A stretch of 64,000 nucleotides of DNA from Cladochytrium replicatum (GCA_025526935.1 JAHLKD010000082.1:62001-126000), one strand, 5' to 3'; shown: positions 1 through 12,369, numbered from the stretch's first letter. Numbers and translations are program-made. The notes: generated from the letters alone by a model not told the origin.

Positions 1-1130
1 CCAATGCGCCTTGTCGTGCCACGGGATGGTCTTGCGCAGGGGATCGAATTTGCGATCGATGAAGACACCGAGAACCACCTGAAGAAGCATGAGGATCATC
101 ACGATCATTCCAAGGATCTGAATTTATTGAACGGTTTAGCACATGGCAAAGCGAAACAACATTCTTGAAACATACCCTATGAGATCCACCAATGGCATCT
201 GAGACGCTGAAATGGCGTGTGCTTGGAGTGGCATACACGCCCAACACAAACGCAACGATCGAGAGGACCCCGACTCCGGCACCTGTAAGACCGACGTGCA
301 GTTTGAACCACCAGTGTCCCATGGACGCCTTTTGATACCGCGAAATGAAGACTCCAGCAGGGGCAAAGATTCCCCACGCCGCGAACATCAACGCACCATG
401 CGCGATTCGGAGCCGGTCCGCCGTCGTGGTGGCACTGTTAGCAGCACCGTCGTCGATCGAAATTCCGCTATCGGTGGTGTTTGATGGTGTTGAGGTTCCG
501 CTGAAGGCGTTCGAGGATGAGAGCACCGTCGCTCTGGAGCCGAGGTAATTGCTCCCGTGGTCGGAGAAGGACCCGGGACCCCAAGCGAAAATGACGCCCG
601 CGGAAGAAGAGGACGAGAGCGAAACGAGCTGGGAAGATGAAGAGGTCTTTGGACGGTCGAATGTAGCTACAAACTTGGAGTCCACGTTCCCTCCTGTGGA
701 GTTTGAGACAACTGTGATTGCCTGGAAAGTCGTTATCAATTAGAAACAGCTGGAAACACCGCAAAATGTGAGCATACCGATCCGGAAATCGTTTGTGGAG
801 TGACAGTTGACGACGAAAAGCGATGGGACAGTGTTACCGAGCCATCCGAGCTTTTCTCAGCAACGAATATTTCAGCACCACTCATCCCGCTTCCGCCGGC
901 TGTGTTGACGCCGAAGCCCATCCAACCCCGCGTGGTTGCGGTCTCCATTCTGAATCGTACTGTATCCGTATTTTCATTGACGTACACACAGATTCCTGAA
1001 CAAAATTTGTCACTCAAAGTGTGCTGCATTGTCATAAACTGGTCCTACCGATTCCACATATCTGTGCAGAGACAGCCGAAAAGGCCGAAGAAAGGAGAGC
1101 GCTGACTGGTAAGATTCTTTGGATTCGCAT
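1..1130 (-). CDS. Secreted DOMON + cytochrome b561 protein (3' end outside window)
   Basis: Predicted extracellular haem/redox-sensing DOMON domain joined to a cytochrome b561 membrane domain, a layout used for transmembrane electron transfer. The ATG at 1130 opens a short signal peptide (MRIQRILPVSALLSS, ending near VSAQ). A 53 nt GT-AG intron (about 1028-1080) joins it in frame to a DOMON-like stretch (VRFRMETATTRGWMGFGV). A Ser/Thr-rich linker follows, then b561 features: RIAHGALMFAAWGIFAPAG, a GHWWFKLHVGL segment, and QILGMIVMILMLL followed by IPWHDKAHW at the window edge. The His residues in HGALM, KLHVG and WHDKAH fit haem ligands of the family. At least two more introns lie near 740-790 and 120-200. 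Specific substrate or partner unknown. The intron model is inferred by eye. Confidence 0.72.
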
Positions 1131-1643
1131 GCTTTGGATTGTGTAGTGATTGTGCGATTATGGAGTGCGTTTTATAATTTCGGACAGAGATGTTTCTTAA
1201 TTGGTCTGTGCCCTTTCTGGAAAGTCCAAATAGGGTGGAGGGTCCATGGGGCATAAACTGCGATATCGATCTAAATCAGGCGATTCCGAGTGCATAGGCA
1301 ATGCTTAATTGGCAAAATTAAGCCCATGTCGGTGGAGTAAGCAACCAAGCGACCGTGCCTGTTGAAATTATATCCGGAACAAAAGCTTGATGCTGTCATA
1401 GAAAACTTTCCGTGTCCCGGCTGGGTCGGCTAAACAATCAATTTGGCCCTATTTGGAAAGTATTGTTTACATATTGGAGGTTTGAATTTATAACCCTAAC
1501 TAACCCGATAAGAGCCACTAATTTTCTGCATCTGGGGTATGGGGTTTTTTTTAAAAAGAAATGAAAAATGAACGAACTCGTGGTGCAAACATAACCAGTC
1601 CAGACGAAACCCTCCCCGAACTAAGCCATACCTAATTTTCAAA
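1131..1643. other. Intergenic, nothing recognised
   Basis: Divergent intergenic stretch between the leftward DOMON-b561 gene and the rightward TPR gene. It presumably holds both promoters. No RNA gene, repeat or conserved reading frame was recognised. Confidence 0.5.
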
Positions 1644-2620
1644 ATGCACAGGTTTGGAAAATTGATTCGCCAGAGAGCATGGCTGTTCGTTCGACCACTT
1701 CCGTCGCAGTCAGCCGTTGTCCTATCCAACACCAGATTATCTGCTCTGCTTTCTGTCTCACGGAGAAATCTTCATGCATGCCCACCCCGATGGGCCAATC
1801 ATCTCGAGTCATCGCACATGGACCTTTCGCTGGACCCTATAACAGAAAAAGCGACCGAGTGGTTCGAGGTAGAAATTCTTCAAACGAACCTCAAAATGTT
1901 TTAGTAATGCTTTGAACCCAGGACGGCGTGAACAAGTGGAACGAAGGGGTAGAATCTATTGGGGGGGTTGGGAATGGACTCTTGCTGATTTCGTGGGCGT
2001 TGCTTCAGGATATTCACGCGGCGGTCGACAGTTTTCAGAAATCTGTTCTCACGAAACCAACGGTACGTCACGACTCTCAACATACTTCGAGGTGATTGAC
2101 GCAACATTCTTAAGGCGGATGCTCATTTCAACCTCGGACTATGTTGGGCCAGCTTAACCAAATACGGGAAAGCAGAGAAAAGCTGGTTTGGAAATAGTTT
2201 CGCTCCACCATCGATCCGATTAACCATAACTTTCAGGCTATCGTCACTCAACCTCGACCCAACACGATACGATGTGCACGTTAACCTCGCAAACATTTAC
2301 GCGCACTCTCCCGACCTTCGCAATCTCGATAAATCCGTTTCGCATTTCGAAGCCGCGCTGAGGCTCGCACCTGAAGACGGGGAGATCCGATTTGACTTCG
2401 GAGTTATTTTGGATTCGATGGGAAAGCTTGAAGAGGCAATTGAGCAGTACAAGCTCGCGCAACAATACGGAGGTGAGTTGATTTTGGAATTTTCAGAATG
2501 CAGTGGATCTGATTGTGTACTCTTGGTGCAGTTGATAGAGCTTCGGTAAACTTGCGTAATGCGCAGGCAAGGCTTTTGGGGAAGAAGCTGAAAGAGATGG
2601 ACGATCAGAAAACAAAGTGA
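1644..2620 (+). CDS. Mitochondrial-type TPR repeat protein
   Basis: Six exons joined by five GT-AG introns: 1644-1868, 1922-1948, 2009-2062, 2115-2185, 2237-2472 and 2532-2620. Together they give 702 nt with no stop, i.e. 233 residues. The N-terminus is Arg-rich and hydroxylated without acidic residues (MHRFGKLIRQRAWLF...SRRNLHACPP), typical of a mitochondrial presequence. The rest is tetratricopeptide repeats: DAHFNLGLCWASLTKYGKAE, DVHVNLANIYA, AALRLAPEDGEIRFDFGVIL and GKLEEAIEQYKLAQQYG. TPR proteins are protein-binding scaffolds; the partner cannot be read from sequence. The clean frame through all junctions makes the splice model strong, while the function remains general. Confidence 0.75.
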
Positions 2621-2752
2621 AAGAGTTCAAAATCGAAGTGGTGTATTTTGAGTTAGTTGCAAGGGACTACATTCTATTCATCAAAATGCCAATATAAACA
2701 GACAATCACCTCCACAAGCTAGAGAAATAAAATATGTATATTCTGGGTTGAC

Positions 2753-4922
2753 CTAATCATCGGAAGTGGATTCCCTATCATCAATGTCCATGTCTTCAGC
2801 GGATGTCCCACGACCATTTCCTTCCGCTTCCTCCTCCCCCTCTTCCCGTTGCTCCGGCTCCACGCGCGCTCTTTTCGGTCTCCAGGGTCTGGCCGCCTTG
2901 TAAGTACTCACTTGCTTTCGAGCCTTTTGGTACTGATACTCGTCCAAAGCCGCTGTGTGATCTCTCACCATATCCAAGCTGCTGATCCACACGCTCTTTT
3001 CCGCCCCAACTAATAGCACCGCATACTCCCTCCACCCGGTCTCGCGGTTAAGCCTATCCTTCAGCACCTTGGGTTGAGCGGGTAATTGCACATTTGTGCC
3101 GTCTGGCCAGAGCGCTGCGAGGGACCGCTCACATTTTGAAACCTCTTTTTGGAGTTTGAAGACGTCCATGAGGAGCTGACATGCGAGGTGGTGGAGGAAG
3201 TAGGCGTAGAGAGGGTGGTAGCCGGACGGGACGTCGTTGGGATTATACGAGACCCAGTATGCGGAAGTGAGGCCGGGGTGTACTCGAGAAAACGAAGGCG
3301 TGGATTGATCGTCTGGTGTAGATGCGTTACTCTCGATTAATTGTGCAGATTCTGCAGTCGATTCCTGGTTTCCGATAAAGTGTTGGAAAATCTCAACTCC
3401 TAGATACGCAAGAAGGTTGACGGGTAAAAATGAGTGACTGTTGCATTACGGACGTACTGTGACGGTGTTCCTTTCCAGCAAGAGCACTGTTCGCAATTGC
3501 CAACTTGAGATAGTTTTTGAGTGCTTCGAAATCGTTCTTGGACATAGTCCTGCAGAGGAGTTTCAAAAGTCATCAACTGACAGACAATGATGGCATACCT
3601 TGGCTTCATCGAACTGGCGAGATGCGCCAGCGATTCCGAAATACATGGAACATCAAGAAACTCTTTATCGCTGAATTAAATAAATGATGAGCAATTTACC
3701 AAGAAACAGCCCCAGCGTCGTACGTCTCCTTTGCCTCGTCCGATGCAACATTATTGTACCCCAATCCATACATGAGCTTCACGCCCATGGCCATCGCAAC
3801 AGCCATGCCCACGTCAGATTCCGTGATCGAGTCGCTGTAGAATGCAAACATCACGTCACGCATCACGTCACACATTGCAAACAACTCCGGTGCTGCAGAG
3901 AGAGTCGTTAGATGATGGGGATTTAGTACAAAGTGCTTACACATGAGATGGAGCGATTCAAGCGTTTGAAACAAAAACTGAGGCCAGTTGATGTTTGGAA
4001 GTTTGTAGCCCACAAAGTCGACAAGAAAGTCTTTCACGATGGTTATGTTTGCAGCAAGGTCCCACAACGTTGGAGGTGCCTGAAATCAAAATGAGAAGCC
4101 AAAAACTGAGATCAGTCGAGCTTTTTGGTACCTTACAGATGCGCATCAGCGATGTTGGTGCGATCTGCGACGTGAAGTACGGTGGTAATTCATCTTGTTT
4201 CAACCAGGTTGGGATTTCATAATCAGAGGCCCATCTACGAATTTCGCAAATAAGCCAAGCTGATGTGACAAAAGCAATCTCGCACTTGTGAAGTTGGTTG
4301 AGGCACGGGGGAAGTTGAACAACTCTTGCTCCGAGATAGCTGAAGATGAGTGTGTTTCCCGTGTTTCTAACAAGCTTAAACGCTTCTCCGAGGGACTTGA
4401 ACTTCTCAGCGCTGGATATATAGATTAGCCAGACTTCCAGAACAGCTTCCTAATATATGATTTGTGACGCCCTTCAGAAGTACGACCCCTTTCTCACCCT
4501 AAACTGGACAGGAAATGCTTTCTTTGAGATGAGCACATTGATCTGTCTTTTGAGAACTTCTTGAAAAAGCTCGCATTGCACTCCAAATGACAGCTCCTTG
4601 ACAACAACTGCAAACGTAAATCAAAGTTCAAGTCCAAATAACAGGCAGAATAGTGGATTTTTTTCCCTACCCACCGACTGACTTTGCCTTTTTCCCCTTC
4701 TTTCTCTTCCTTATGTATTCGGCTGGAGCACCAATGTAACTGTTTTGGTCGGCAACTTCTTCAACGTAGTCTTGTCGCTGATGACCGAACTGGCAGACCA
4801 ATGCGCCTGCATGCAGGTTGATATTACATTTGTGATGTCTTCCCAATGTATTTCATAGAAAGATTACCGGTATCGTCTTTCCTCCAGACTCTCGACGGAC
4901 AGAAAGCACATTTGGGTGCCAT
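2753..4922 (-). CDS. RRN7: RNA polymerase I initiation factor Rrn7/TAF1B-like
   Basis: The start codon at 4922 opens MAPKCAFCPSRVWRKDD followed, across an intron, by LVCQFGHQRQDYVEE. This is the N-terminal Rrn7-type zinc ribbon (C-x2-C ... C-x2-GH), followed by a basic stretch (IRKRKKGKKAKS). Several short-intron exons follow, including one around 3700-4067 with a conserved helical core (DFVGYKLPNINWPQFLFQTL; MCDVMRDVMFAFYSD). The last exon ends in an acidic tail (DMDIDDRESTSDD) with stop at 2753-2755. In yeast, Rrn7 with Rrn6 and Rrn11 recruits Pol I to the rDNA promoter, and the zinc ribbon plus cyclin folds resemble TFIIB. Identification rests mainly on the zinc ribbon and general size. 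Exact exon borders between 3170 and 4850 are not fixed. Confidence 0.65.
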
Positions 4923-4994
4923 CACGTGACCATAGGTTCGCCTTGATGGATACAAATCTACTATACGGAAATCTACTCCATTAAGTGCAGCTGC

Positions 4995-5975
4995 TCAGTG
5001 TGCAATGATCCGCTTCCTCCAACCCTTTAAACTCTCGTAAATGGTCATGCTGATCGCAACGCTCGGAACAACCCACACCACTCGTGCAACCATTCCTTTG
5101 GTGAATGCACGCAAACCGCCTTCGTTTTGCCACATGTGTTGCATTACCCCCAGCGCTGATACAGTCCCCTGAGTAGAAGAAGAGGTATTGATCTGCACTC
5201 GCGTCTTAACGACGTCAAGCGCATTTGATATTGCTCCGGCGACGGCACCAGAGCAAGCGGAACTGAGAAGGAATGCATAAAACGGAAGCTCTTGTTGTGA
5301 TCTCGAGGGCGTTCGAGCGATCGCCATCATCTTCAATTGTTCGTAGGTAAGGAAAAATGTCACCTGGTCCATATGATTTCAATATGAAGGTTCAATAGAA
5401 CAAGAGGGCATGCTCACAGTGTACGGTACGAAGACTCCCAGGCTTAAGAGATAGCCCTTATAAAAACCTCTCAAGCCTTCAGCGCGATACACGCTCGCGG
5501 CCAGGTTTGCGGTTTTCTTGATGTCGCTCAATCCTCTATCCATCCCTTGTGACCGGTTTGTTTGGAGTCGGTTCTTAAGCACTTCCATCGGAGTCCAGAA
5601 CAAACCGCTAAGACCCTCCGCTACAACGGCCGACGCTCCGTGTACAAGTGCTGATTCTTCACCCCCGGGTAGCCAGTGTCCCAAAGTCGCTTTCATCACA
5701 TCGTAACTCGTTAAATATGTACTCATTGCTGGCACACTGAATGCAACCGATACTGATATTCCTCGGTAAAGGGCACGAATTCCTTCTGTTCTAAGAATTG
5801 AAGAGGCGGTTTGAATGAGGGAGGGTCGGTGTCGGCAATGTGTTGATGCGGAGGAGGATGCATCGGCTTGAAGAATGGTTTTGAGAGTGTCGAGGGGGTG
5901 TGTGATACAGCGGGTCACCAAGGCGGCAGATGCCGAGAACGCGATGCTATAGGAGTATTCGTTGAGACTATCCAT
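4995..5975 (-). CDS. Mitochondrial carrier (SLC25) family protein
   Basis: Two exons (5975-5418 and 5363-4995) around a 54 nt intron give 308 residues, the standard size for this inner-membrane transporter family. Three repeats are visible. Signature 1 is HPLDTLKT near residue 26. Signature 2 is TPMEVLKNRLQ near residue 130. Signature 3 is NALDVVKTRVQ near residue 230, where the usual Pro of Px[D/E]xx[K/R] is Ala. Repeat ends show the GLRGFYKGYL and ALYRGISVS type motif. Substrate cannot be assigned by eye. The loss of one signature Pro occurs in some characterised carriers and does not by itself imply inactivity. It lies 72 bp from the Rrn7 start, on the same strand. Confidence 0.85.
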
Positions 5976-6809
5976 CTGTTGTTGGTGCAGGTGTGGTATC
6001 GGCCAGTTTTTGAAGTAGTTTCGAACATTTCTCCACCATCCCCACGCGTTCGAATCGTTCGATCCGCAGAAAGTATTCTTTGTATATTTACAATCATCAA
6101 AGAGGTGCCACTTACAAGTTTCGGTTGTAGAGAAAGACTGAAAGCAACGGGCTCAACGTTGAAAAAAGGAACATCAATGTCACAGTGTAAACTGGCAAAC
6201 TTTCGGCGAACTTTCGATTACGCATTCGTTCATGAGTAAACAACTTGAAATTGCTTCTCCATCTGCTTGAAGAGAATCGATCCTTTTTATCAACACGTTA
6301 TTGTCGATGAGGATTTCGAATCGACTACCACAGTGAACTCGAACATGGAATTCCTTGTTGCATTTGGAATTGTGCACGTGTCGAAGGGTGACAGTGGCTC
6401 ATGAGAACGTCACAGAGTTCCTGATATGTCAACAAAGAACACGATCCACATCACCATCCAATTTTTCATACAATGAGCAGCGTTGACTTAATGGCATCTC
6501 AATCTGATCGAGATAACCTCATACCATTACTGAATGGATCGCCATTATACGTTGTTCATCAAGGTCAACGTGTCTCACATTATCAGGCTATCCATTTTTA
6601 TGAAGAGAGCTTTCCAAAATGCTTGCTGGAACTCCGCCAAATGTGCGAGAATCTGGTTCTTCTCGACATCAAAGATGAGATACGAGGCTCAAGGCTCTTC
6701 CTGTGCTCAACTGCGATCTCGCAACTCTCTTTAAGCTCAGAAGTCTGTCGTGCATTTTCAAACTGAACGGTGATGACAAGGTGGGCCTGCTCTGACGATT
6801 CATCTTATT
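5976..6809. other. Unassigned stretch
   Basis: No gene recognised. A 97-codon plus-strand frame begins at 6473, but its product has no recognisable motif and it overlaps antisense sequence with weak coiled-coil character, so it is not annotated as a gene. Confidence 0.4.
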
Positions 6810-7100
6810 TCAAGGCAAGTTGCTCCAAATATTCTGCGCATTGCTGTTCCAGCTTCCCGATCTCCGAGCACTAGTCGATTTTCGGTGCACAAGCTCTTTG
6901 TTCTCCCCTCGGAGTTTGGTGGCAGTCTCAATCTGCCTGTGAGACTCTTCTTGGTTGAATTCAAGTTGATTTAACAGCGCTAAGCTCTGTGTTTCAGTGT
7001 CGCAAGTTCCACCTCGCCTTCTCGGACTCGAGAAGAAATTTTCGGAACTCGACGAGGAGCTCGAACCCATGGCGGCTGCGGGGGGTTTAAAGGGGTCCAT
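6810..7100 (-). CDS. Small hypothetical protein, possibly broken
   Basis: The ATG at 7100 opens a Ser-rich N-terminus (MDPFKPPAAAMGSSSSSSSE) and then a helical, charged segment (SLALLNQLEFNQEESHRQIE). The open frame ends at 6810. A shifted frame just before that point gives a better amphipathic helix (EIGKLEQQCAEYLEQLALK, stop). This suggests either an unseen intron or a 1-2 nt frameshift near 6880. It is divergent from ATX1 with 116 bp between start codons. Family not recognised. Confidence 0.35.
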   Translation of the reverse strand: MDPFKPPAAAMGSSSSSSSENFFSSPRRRGGTCDTETQSLALLNQLEFNQEESHRQIETATKLRGENKELVHRKSTSARRSGSWNSNAQNIWSNLP

Positions 7101-7216
7101 TCGATCGGGAAATCGTGCAGATTCCCGAATTTGTTTTGGTTCGAGTGAGATTGTGGGGTGTTCGTGGTTACTCGTGCATGAGATTCTTGTTCAGCTGAAG
7201 AACGCAACATGCAATC

Positions 7217-7539
7217 ATGGTGGTAGGGGCAGGCAAGATGCAGCTGGGCTCAGTGCTAAATCCTCTTCCACTCAAGAAGACTCTTACTTACAAGGTGGCG
7301 ATGAGCTGCACCGGCTGCTCTGGAGCTGTTGACCGCATCCTCAAGAAGGTAAAGTCAAACCCTCTACAAACATTGCTGCATCTGCTGACTCCCTATTGGT
7401 AAAGAACGAAGGTGTCGATTCTTACGAGATCAAGCTCGACGAGAAGCTCGTCATTGTGAACACCGCACTTTCGGAGGAGCAAGTCACGGCCGCAATTACG
7501 GAGTCCGGAAAGGAGACTACTTTCCTCTCCTCCGCTTAA
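7217..7539 (+). CDS. ATX1: Copper metallochaperone Atx1
   Basis: Cytosolic copper chaperone that in yeast hands Cu(I) to the Golgi P-type ATPase Ccc2. The heavy-metal-associated fold is complete: beta-1 KTLTYKVAMSC, the Cu site M-S-C-T-G-C, then SGAVDRILKK, VDSYEIKLDEKLVIV and a final helix ending TFLSSA. Proposed exons are 7217-7222, 7277-7348 and 7405-7539, giving 70 residues, the usual length. Reading straight through from 7217 without the first intron would add 18 residues before the domain. A truncated second copy of the 3' end lies at 12816-13009. Confidence 0.88.
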
Positions 7540-7744
7540 ACGCAACAACAAACTCGTGCTGTCTGGAATGTATGTCTCCGTAGCTTTTGGCATTTGTGAA
7601 GTTCTGTAGTTTAAATGTTCAGTTTTGACAATAAAATAGTTTCGTCTTCCTCCTGTCGAACAATCAATCAGAATAGCTGGTCAAAGTGGTGTCTCAGCTC
7701 TTGGCTACTCTTTTCGCGAAGCTTGGCTTCTTTGGTCATAACAA

Positions 7745-8484
7745 TCTGTATGAAGAATCGTGTCACCCATGTTTTCGGACAGAGAGAAGCAGCATACCTT
7801 CTTCTTTATCTTCTTTCCTGTAATGCCGCACCCAATAATATCTTCATCCGCGACCCCGAGTCAGAAGAGGCCTTTACAGACAGTCTCTTTCCTTCGCTTC
7901 TTGCTGGACGGTTTGCATTTCTTTTTCTTAGAGCTCTTCTTACTCTCCCGTTTGCGACTCTTTGATCTCTCTTTAGCGCGCGACGTTTTCAGCCAACCAG
8001 ATCAGGAATTGTGCCCTCAAACAAGAGCACGGAGAGTCAAATCGGCTGAAATTTAGATCCAGGTTCGAGTATTGCGAAGGGTAATGGGACCCGCTTTAGA
8101 GGCAGATTCAATTGGTCCAGTCATGAACTGGTCCAAGATCGAATGGTACCAATTAATTGAGATCCATCCCGGAGTCGGTCAAAGGCAGAGCGCAAATTTG
8201 TGAACAAGATGAGTTTAATCGACTGGGCCCCAGAGATGACGCAAACCTCTCGAGTCGCTGAAGTCGTCACCCGACCTCAAGCTCTTTTTTTTCTTTGCAG
8301 AGGATTCGCGGCCTCTTTCTGGTTCGTCTTCGTCACGACTGCGTTTTTTTGATAGCGATGCAGTATCCGCCCCATTGTCGCGGTTCAGTTTCGATGAAGA
8401 GCCTTCATCAGCTCCAAAGTACAAGCCATTGAGAAAGAGCCCATTCTGAAAGGGATACTTCGCCACGTGGACAGATGGGTGCAC
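7745..8484 (-). pseudogene. Lys/Ser-rich gene, copy 1 (decayed)
   Basis: Reading leftward, the region encodes acidic and basic low-complexity sequence (DEGSSSKLNRDNGADTAS; ESSAKKKKSLRSGDDFSDSR) and then a Lys/Arg/Ser tail (KSRKRESKKSSKKKK) like nucleolar or splicing-associated proteins. Compared with its second copy at 13310-14190 it lacks about 220 bp in the middle and has a 2 nt deletion in the terminal SDSGSSDEDI segment, so the C-terminal frame is lost. It lies tail-to-tail with the intact ATX1. Function unknown. Confidence 0.45.
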
Positions 8485-8796
8485 TCGCGTTTGGGTCGAG
8501 ATTGTTCAAGAAGGTAAGTTGTGAAGAAATATCACATAAACTATTGAGATAACAGAAACTAAACAGAATAAGAGGAAACATTCAAACTTAACGAACAAGT
8601 GGAAAAATTCGGAAGAAAAGAAGCGGTAAGTAATCAAGTAAAACATTCTTAAAACGTTTCTCAAAACAAATATTTCCAAATAAGAAATCATGGCAAGAAG
8701 TAAAACAAGATGTTTCGAATGCTGAAACATTATCCAAAAAAGGTAATAATCAATTTTGTCAGGCGACACGTGTGGACCAAACTCTTACCCATTCGT
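8485..8796. other. A-rich spacer, nothing recognised
   Basis: A-rich plus strand with no credible coding frame or RNA gene. It separates the decayed Lys/Ser-rich gene from the left edge of duplicated block A. Confidence 0.4.
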
Positions 8797-9158
8797 GGGG
8801 GGAGCCAAGCCCCAATAAGGGAAAGAATGAGTTGCAAAACGAAAGGGAGATCACAGAGAGAAGGGCAGTCTGCAGACTGGCGGGAAGAACGGAACACAGC
8901 ATGCGTGGTGTAGATCTGCGCAGGAACTCGCGAAGATTTAAAGATCTATTGCCGGCGAAACAAGAAAAGAAGCGAACCTTGTCAAAGAGAAGGAATTTGT
9001 GGACACCGAACATATCACTATTGCATGATAATACAAATTGATTCATTGAACCATGTTCCCGTCAATTGTAACTGCTGATTCCCGTTTCAGCGTTGCTTGC
9101 CCTTATGATAGTAATGAAGAGCTGAAGGTTATTCTTAGGGTAACTATCCAGCTTGTTA

Positions 9159-11033
9159 TTACCTCCGGGTCTCTGTAAGAACTTTATTCCGCTGAATTGC
9201 TTCGGCACTGCAGATATCAGATCCATAAGATATTGAAACACAGCATTTTGAGATTCGCTTACAATGTCTTGACCATTTTTGCAAAAGTCTCTTGCAGTAT
9301 CCGAAGCTCAATGAAAATGCTCGGACGTGTAAGCTTGAGACTTTCTTCCAGTGAGCTGAACTCAAACTTGGTCGCCTGTCTCAGAAAATCATTGTAAGAA
9401 AAGACTACGTGCAATTTTTGCTGTGCTACCTTTGCCATGTTTTGAACCATTCGTCTAATGGGAGTGATGATCAGAACTACCACTACTAACGCAAGAAACA
9501 GTCCGAGCACGCTTGCGACGATTGTGATGACGATCCCACGCTGTATGCTCGACTCGACCCTCTCGAAAAAGTCCTTGCGAGGAATGGCAACGGAAAGTGT
9601 AAAGTCTGACTCTCCGTGCTTCAGGATGAGCGCTCGAGTCGCCAATTTCCACTGTGTACCATCGTGACTCGTGTAGCTCTGGATTTCCTGTGACGGTGCG
9701 TAAAAAATGCTCCCCATCTCGGATATGTACTTGTCAGCCGCTTGGGGAATTGGAACTGTAGACATGAACTCTGGATTAATGACCTTTTTTTCCATCATTT
9801 GGTTTCTGCATTACGGAAAGTATACCCGTCTTCGGCGACGGTGCTGATGTTCTTGTTTGTTGCAATCAATAGCATGGCTGCATTCGTCATATAGAGCCTC
9901 GTGTTAGGAGTCGGTGTCAAGCTGTTGAGCAGAGCCTCCGCTTCAGATATCAACATCGTCGCAGCGCATCCAAAGGGCACAGTCGTCTGAGTCTCCCCGA
10001 AAATGTTGGTGACGTTCATGGGTCTGGAGACGCCTGCGAAAGTTAAACGCGGCGCATCAACAATCTCGGCAAGCCAGTATGGGCCGTACAGCTTCTTTTT
10101 CAGCATCCAGAATATTGAGGCGTTCTCGATTACGATCTCTGCAGGAATTTCCTTGTCTATCAGGGATCCTATTACTTCGCCTGTTGCTAGTTGATTAACA
10201 CAAAGGTGCGTCATTTAAGAAGCAAAAAAGACGCCATGAAGGTCCTCACCGGAATCGATCGGCAGCTGGACAACTGAGTTAGGGTGAGTGTAGTCAAAAT
10301 AAACAACATATTTCGTTTCCTATCATATATCATCAATCAAATGTAGTAAATTATAAGAACAGGGTTCCATACCACTCCGTACATAGTTGAGTTTTGGTAT
10401 GTTTGATTCCATGTTGATGGAACTTCGCCGGTTAGGTTAGTCGCTTGTGCACAGACTTTCCCATGTTGAGTATGTCTCGCATATCGATGTTGTCCAACTT
10501 TTCTCACCAATAGAAACCAGTCCTGGAGTCGAGTTGAGAAGCTGCACGCCAAGGTAGTTGAAGTCGACGTTGCGACCGTACCCTCGAGCGTGTGAGGTAA
10601 GGAATGCACGAGCAGGTTTGGAATTTGCAAAGAGAAGCGTACTCGCAGATATGCCGTTGAGAATGTGCGATAATTCACTGTTTGCCCGATCTACCACATC
10701 CTGTTGCAGTCCATATAAAATTTTGTTTGCTTTTTGTGTGGGAAAGTTGAGACATACTGTTATGATTGTTTCGGCCAGGGTATCGACTGAGCTGAGCGAG
10801 GTAGTGAACACAATGACGGCTGTCTGATTATATTGAGAGCAATATCAGTTGTTTGCACCTCTACAAGTTGTAGATTGATCGTGCCATACCGGAACGGTTG
10901 CGATGATCAGCACGGCAAGGAGGAAGGTCCCGACGAATGCCATGAGGGACACTCTCGGCATCTTGGAATTGTTGGACGCTGACACAGATTGTTTCTCTTT
11001 ACCCTCAATCCAAAGCGTCGTTTTCTCGGCCAT
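9159..11033 (-). CDS. Membrane sensor without output domain, copy A
   Basis: Receptor-like protein. The ATG at 11033 opens a short cytoplasmic leader, then membrane helix 1 (VSLMAFVGTFLLAVLIIATVP). A large extracellular part of Cache-like character follows (TGEVIGSLIDKEIP; YGPYWLAEIVDAPRLTFAGV; RLYMTNAAMLLIATN; GYTF). Membrane helix 2 is GIVITIVASVLGLFLALVVV, continuing into a HAMP-like linker (ITPIRRMVQNMAKVAQ) and a last segment ending FAEAIQRNKVLTETRR-stop. Several 44-90 nt introns are needed, one with GTATGT at 10756. A micro-exon of about 16 nt near 10240 is inferred. No cyclase, kinase or other catalytic domain follows before the stop. A junction near 9800 needs a 44 nt intron and is the weakest part of the model. 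Confidence 0.6.
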
Positions 11034-11254
11034 TGCCTCGAGTGTCCAACAAGATACTTGCTGTGTGGATCTGATTCGATTACAGTCCGAATCAACAAGA
11101 ATTCAAATTCCCAGCTCTGATTAAAATAGATCAGCTCGATCAACAGACAGCCAACAAGCGATTCGTGCATCTTTGGTGTCGTTCGTGGCTTGCCTGATCA
11201 GGGTCCATAATGTACTCACTTGCAATGTCCACTTCATGCCATGAATGCCTGATT

Positions 11255-12221
11255 GACTGTCTCCGCGCAAAAAGGTCGTGTTCATTACCGGCGCCTCGAG
11301 CGGAATTGGTGAAGCTACCGCAAGAGCATTCGCGCAGAGCGGTTCAAACCGCATTATCGCCGCTCGACGGTATGCCACCGATGGTTTGACTCATGAACTC
11401 ATAATCCCACTCATATCTCAATTTCCTTTCTCGTTTTGTATTCAGACTGGAGCTCCTCGAGGCTCTCAAAGCAGATCTCACGTCCAAATTCGGGATCAAA
11501 GTCCACACCGTGCAGCTCGACGTCCGTGACTCCAAAGCCGTGCGCGAAGCTGTCGCGTCCCTCCCCAAATAATTCAAGAGCATTGATGTCCTCGTCAACC
11601 GCAGCGGGCTCGCCATCGGCGTCGGCAAGGTCGCTGATGTTTCCGAGGACGCGATCAACGCGATGCTCGATACGAGCGTTAAAAGCGGTCTATACTGCAT
11701 CAGGCCGTCTTACCCGGGATTAAAGAACGTGGACGTGGACATATTGTGAATATTTCGAGTGTTAGCGGGAAGGAGGTGTACCCTGGAGGAGTGGTGTATT
11801 GCGGTTCCAAGCATGCTTTGGATGCCATACGTGGGCATTGAGGATCGAGTTGGTCGATACTGCAATGTGAGGACGGTATGAAAATGGAGTTGCTGCGCGA
11901 AAGTTCTCACACCTTTATCTCTCACAGCAACGTGACCAGTATCGACGCCCGGAAGGTGAAAACCGATTTCAGCAAAGTTCGTTTCAGCGGTGATGAAAAG
12001 GCTAGTCTCACCAGTACACTAGCTAATCAGACTCTCATCACCCATTTCTGGTACAGAAAGCAGATGCGGTATACGCAGGGGTCGACTACTTGACTGCTGA
12101 GGACATTGCCGATAACGTCGTATACTGTGCATCGAGACCTCCGCGCGTTCAGATTGCGTCGATGACTGTTTTCCCGACGCAACAGGGTTCCGTCATTCAC
12201 GTCCACCGCTACCAGGCTTGA
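11255..12221 (+). pseudogene. Short-chain dehydrogenase/reductase pseudogene, copy A
   Basis: Similar to the NADP-dependent serine/3-hydroxy acid dehydrogenase type of SDR. The nucleotide-binding motif VVFITGASSGIG, the segment GHIVNISSVSG, the catalytic Y-x3-K (YCGSK) and the C-terminal LTAEDIADNVVYCASRPPRV are all readable. The frame is broken by a TAA in place of a sense codon in LPK-stop-FKSIDVLV, by a frameshift near 11726, and further on near 11840. The NNAG motif has decayed to NRSG. A 3' intron donor that reads GT in copy B reads GC here. The first two lesions are identical in copy B. Confidence 0.8.
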
Positions 12222-12369
12222 GTTCCCACCAAGGGAGAACACAGAACATTGATTGGAAACAATACATACTTTGATGATTCTATGCTCGATGAATTTGACT
12301 CAACAACTTACGTCAACTAAATAACAAAAGAAGCAACAATAACGGGAATAAGTTACATCAAAACAGATG

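Noticed and set aside
6473-6766. 97-codon plus-strand gene
   Set aside because: No recognisable motif, no neighbour to splice to, and the opposite strand shows weak coiled-coil character. Evidence for either strand is too thin.
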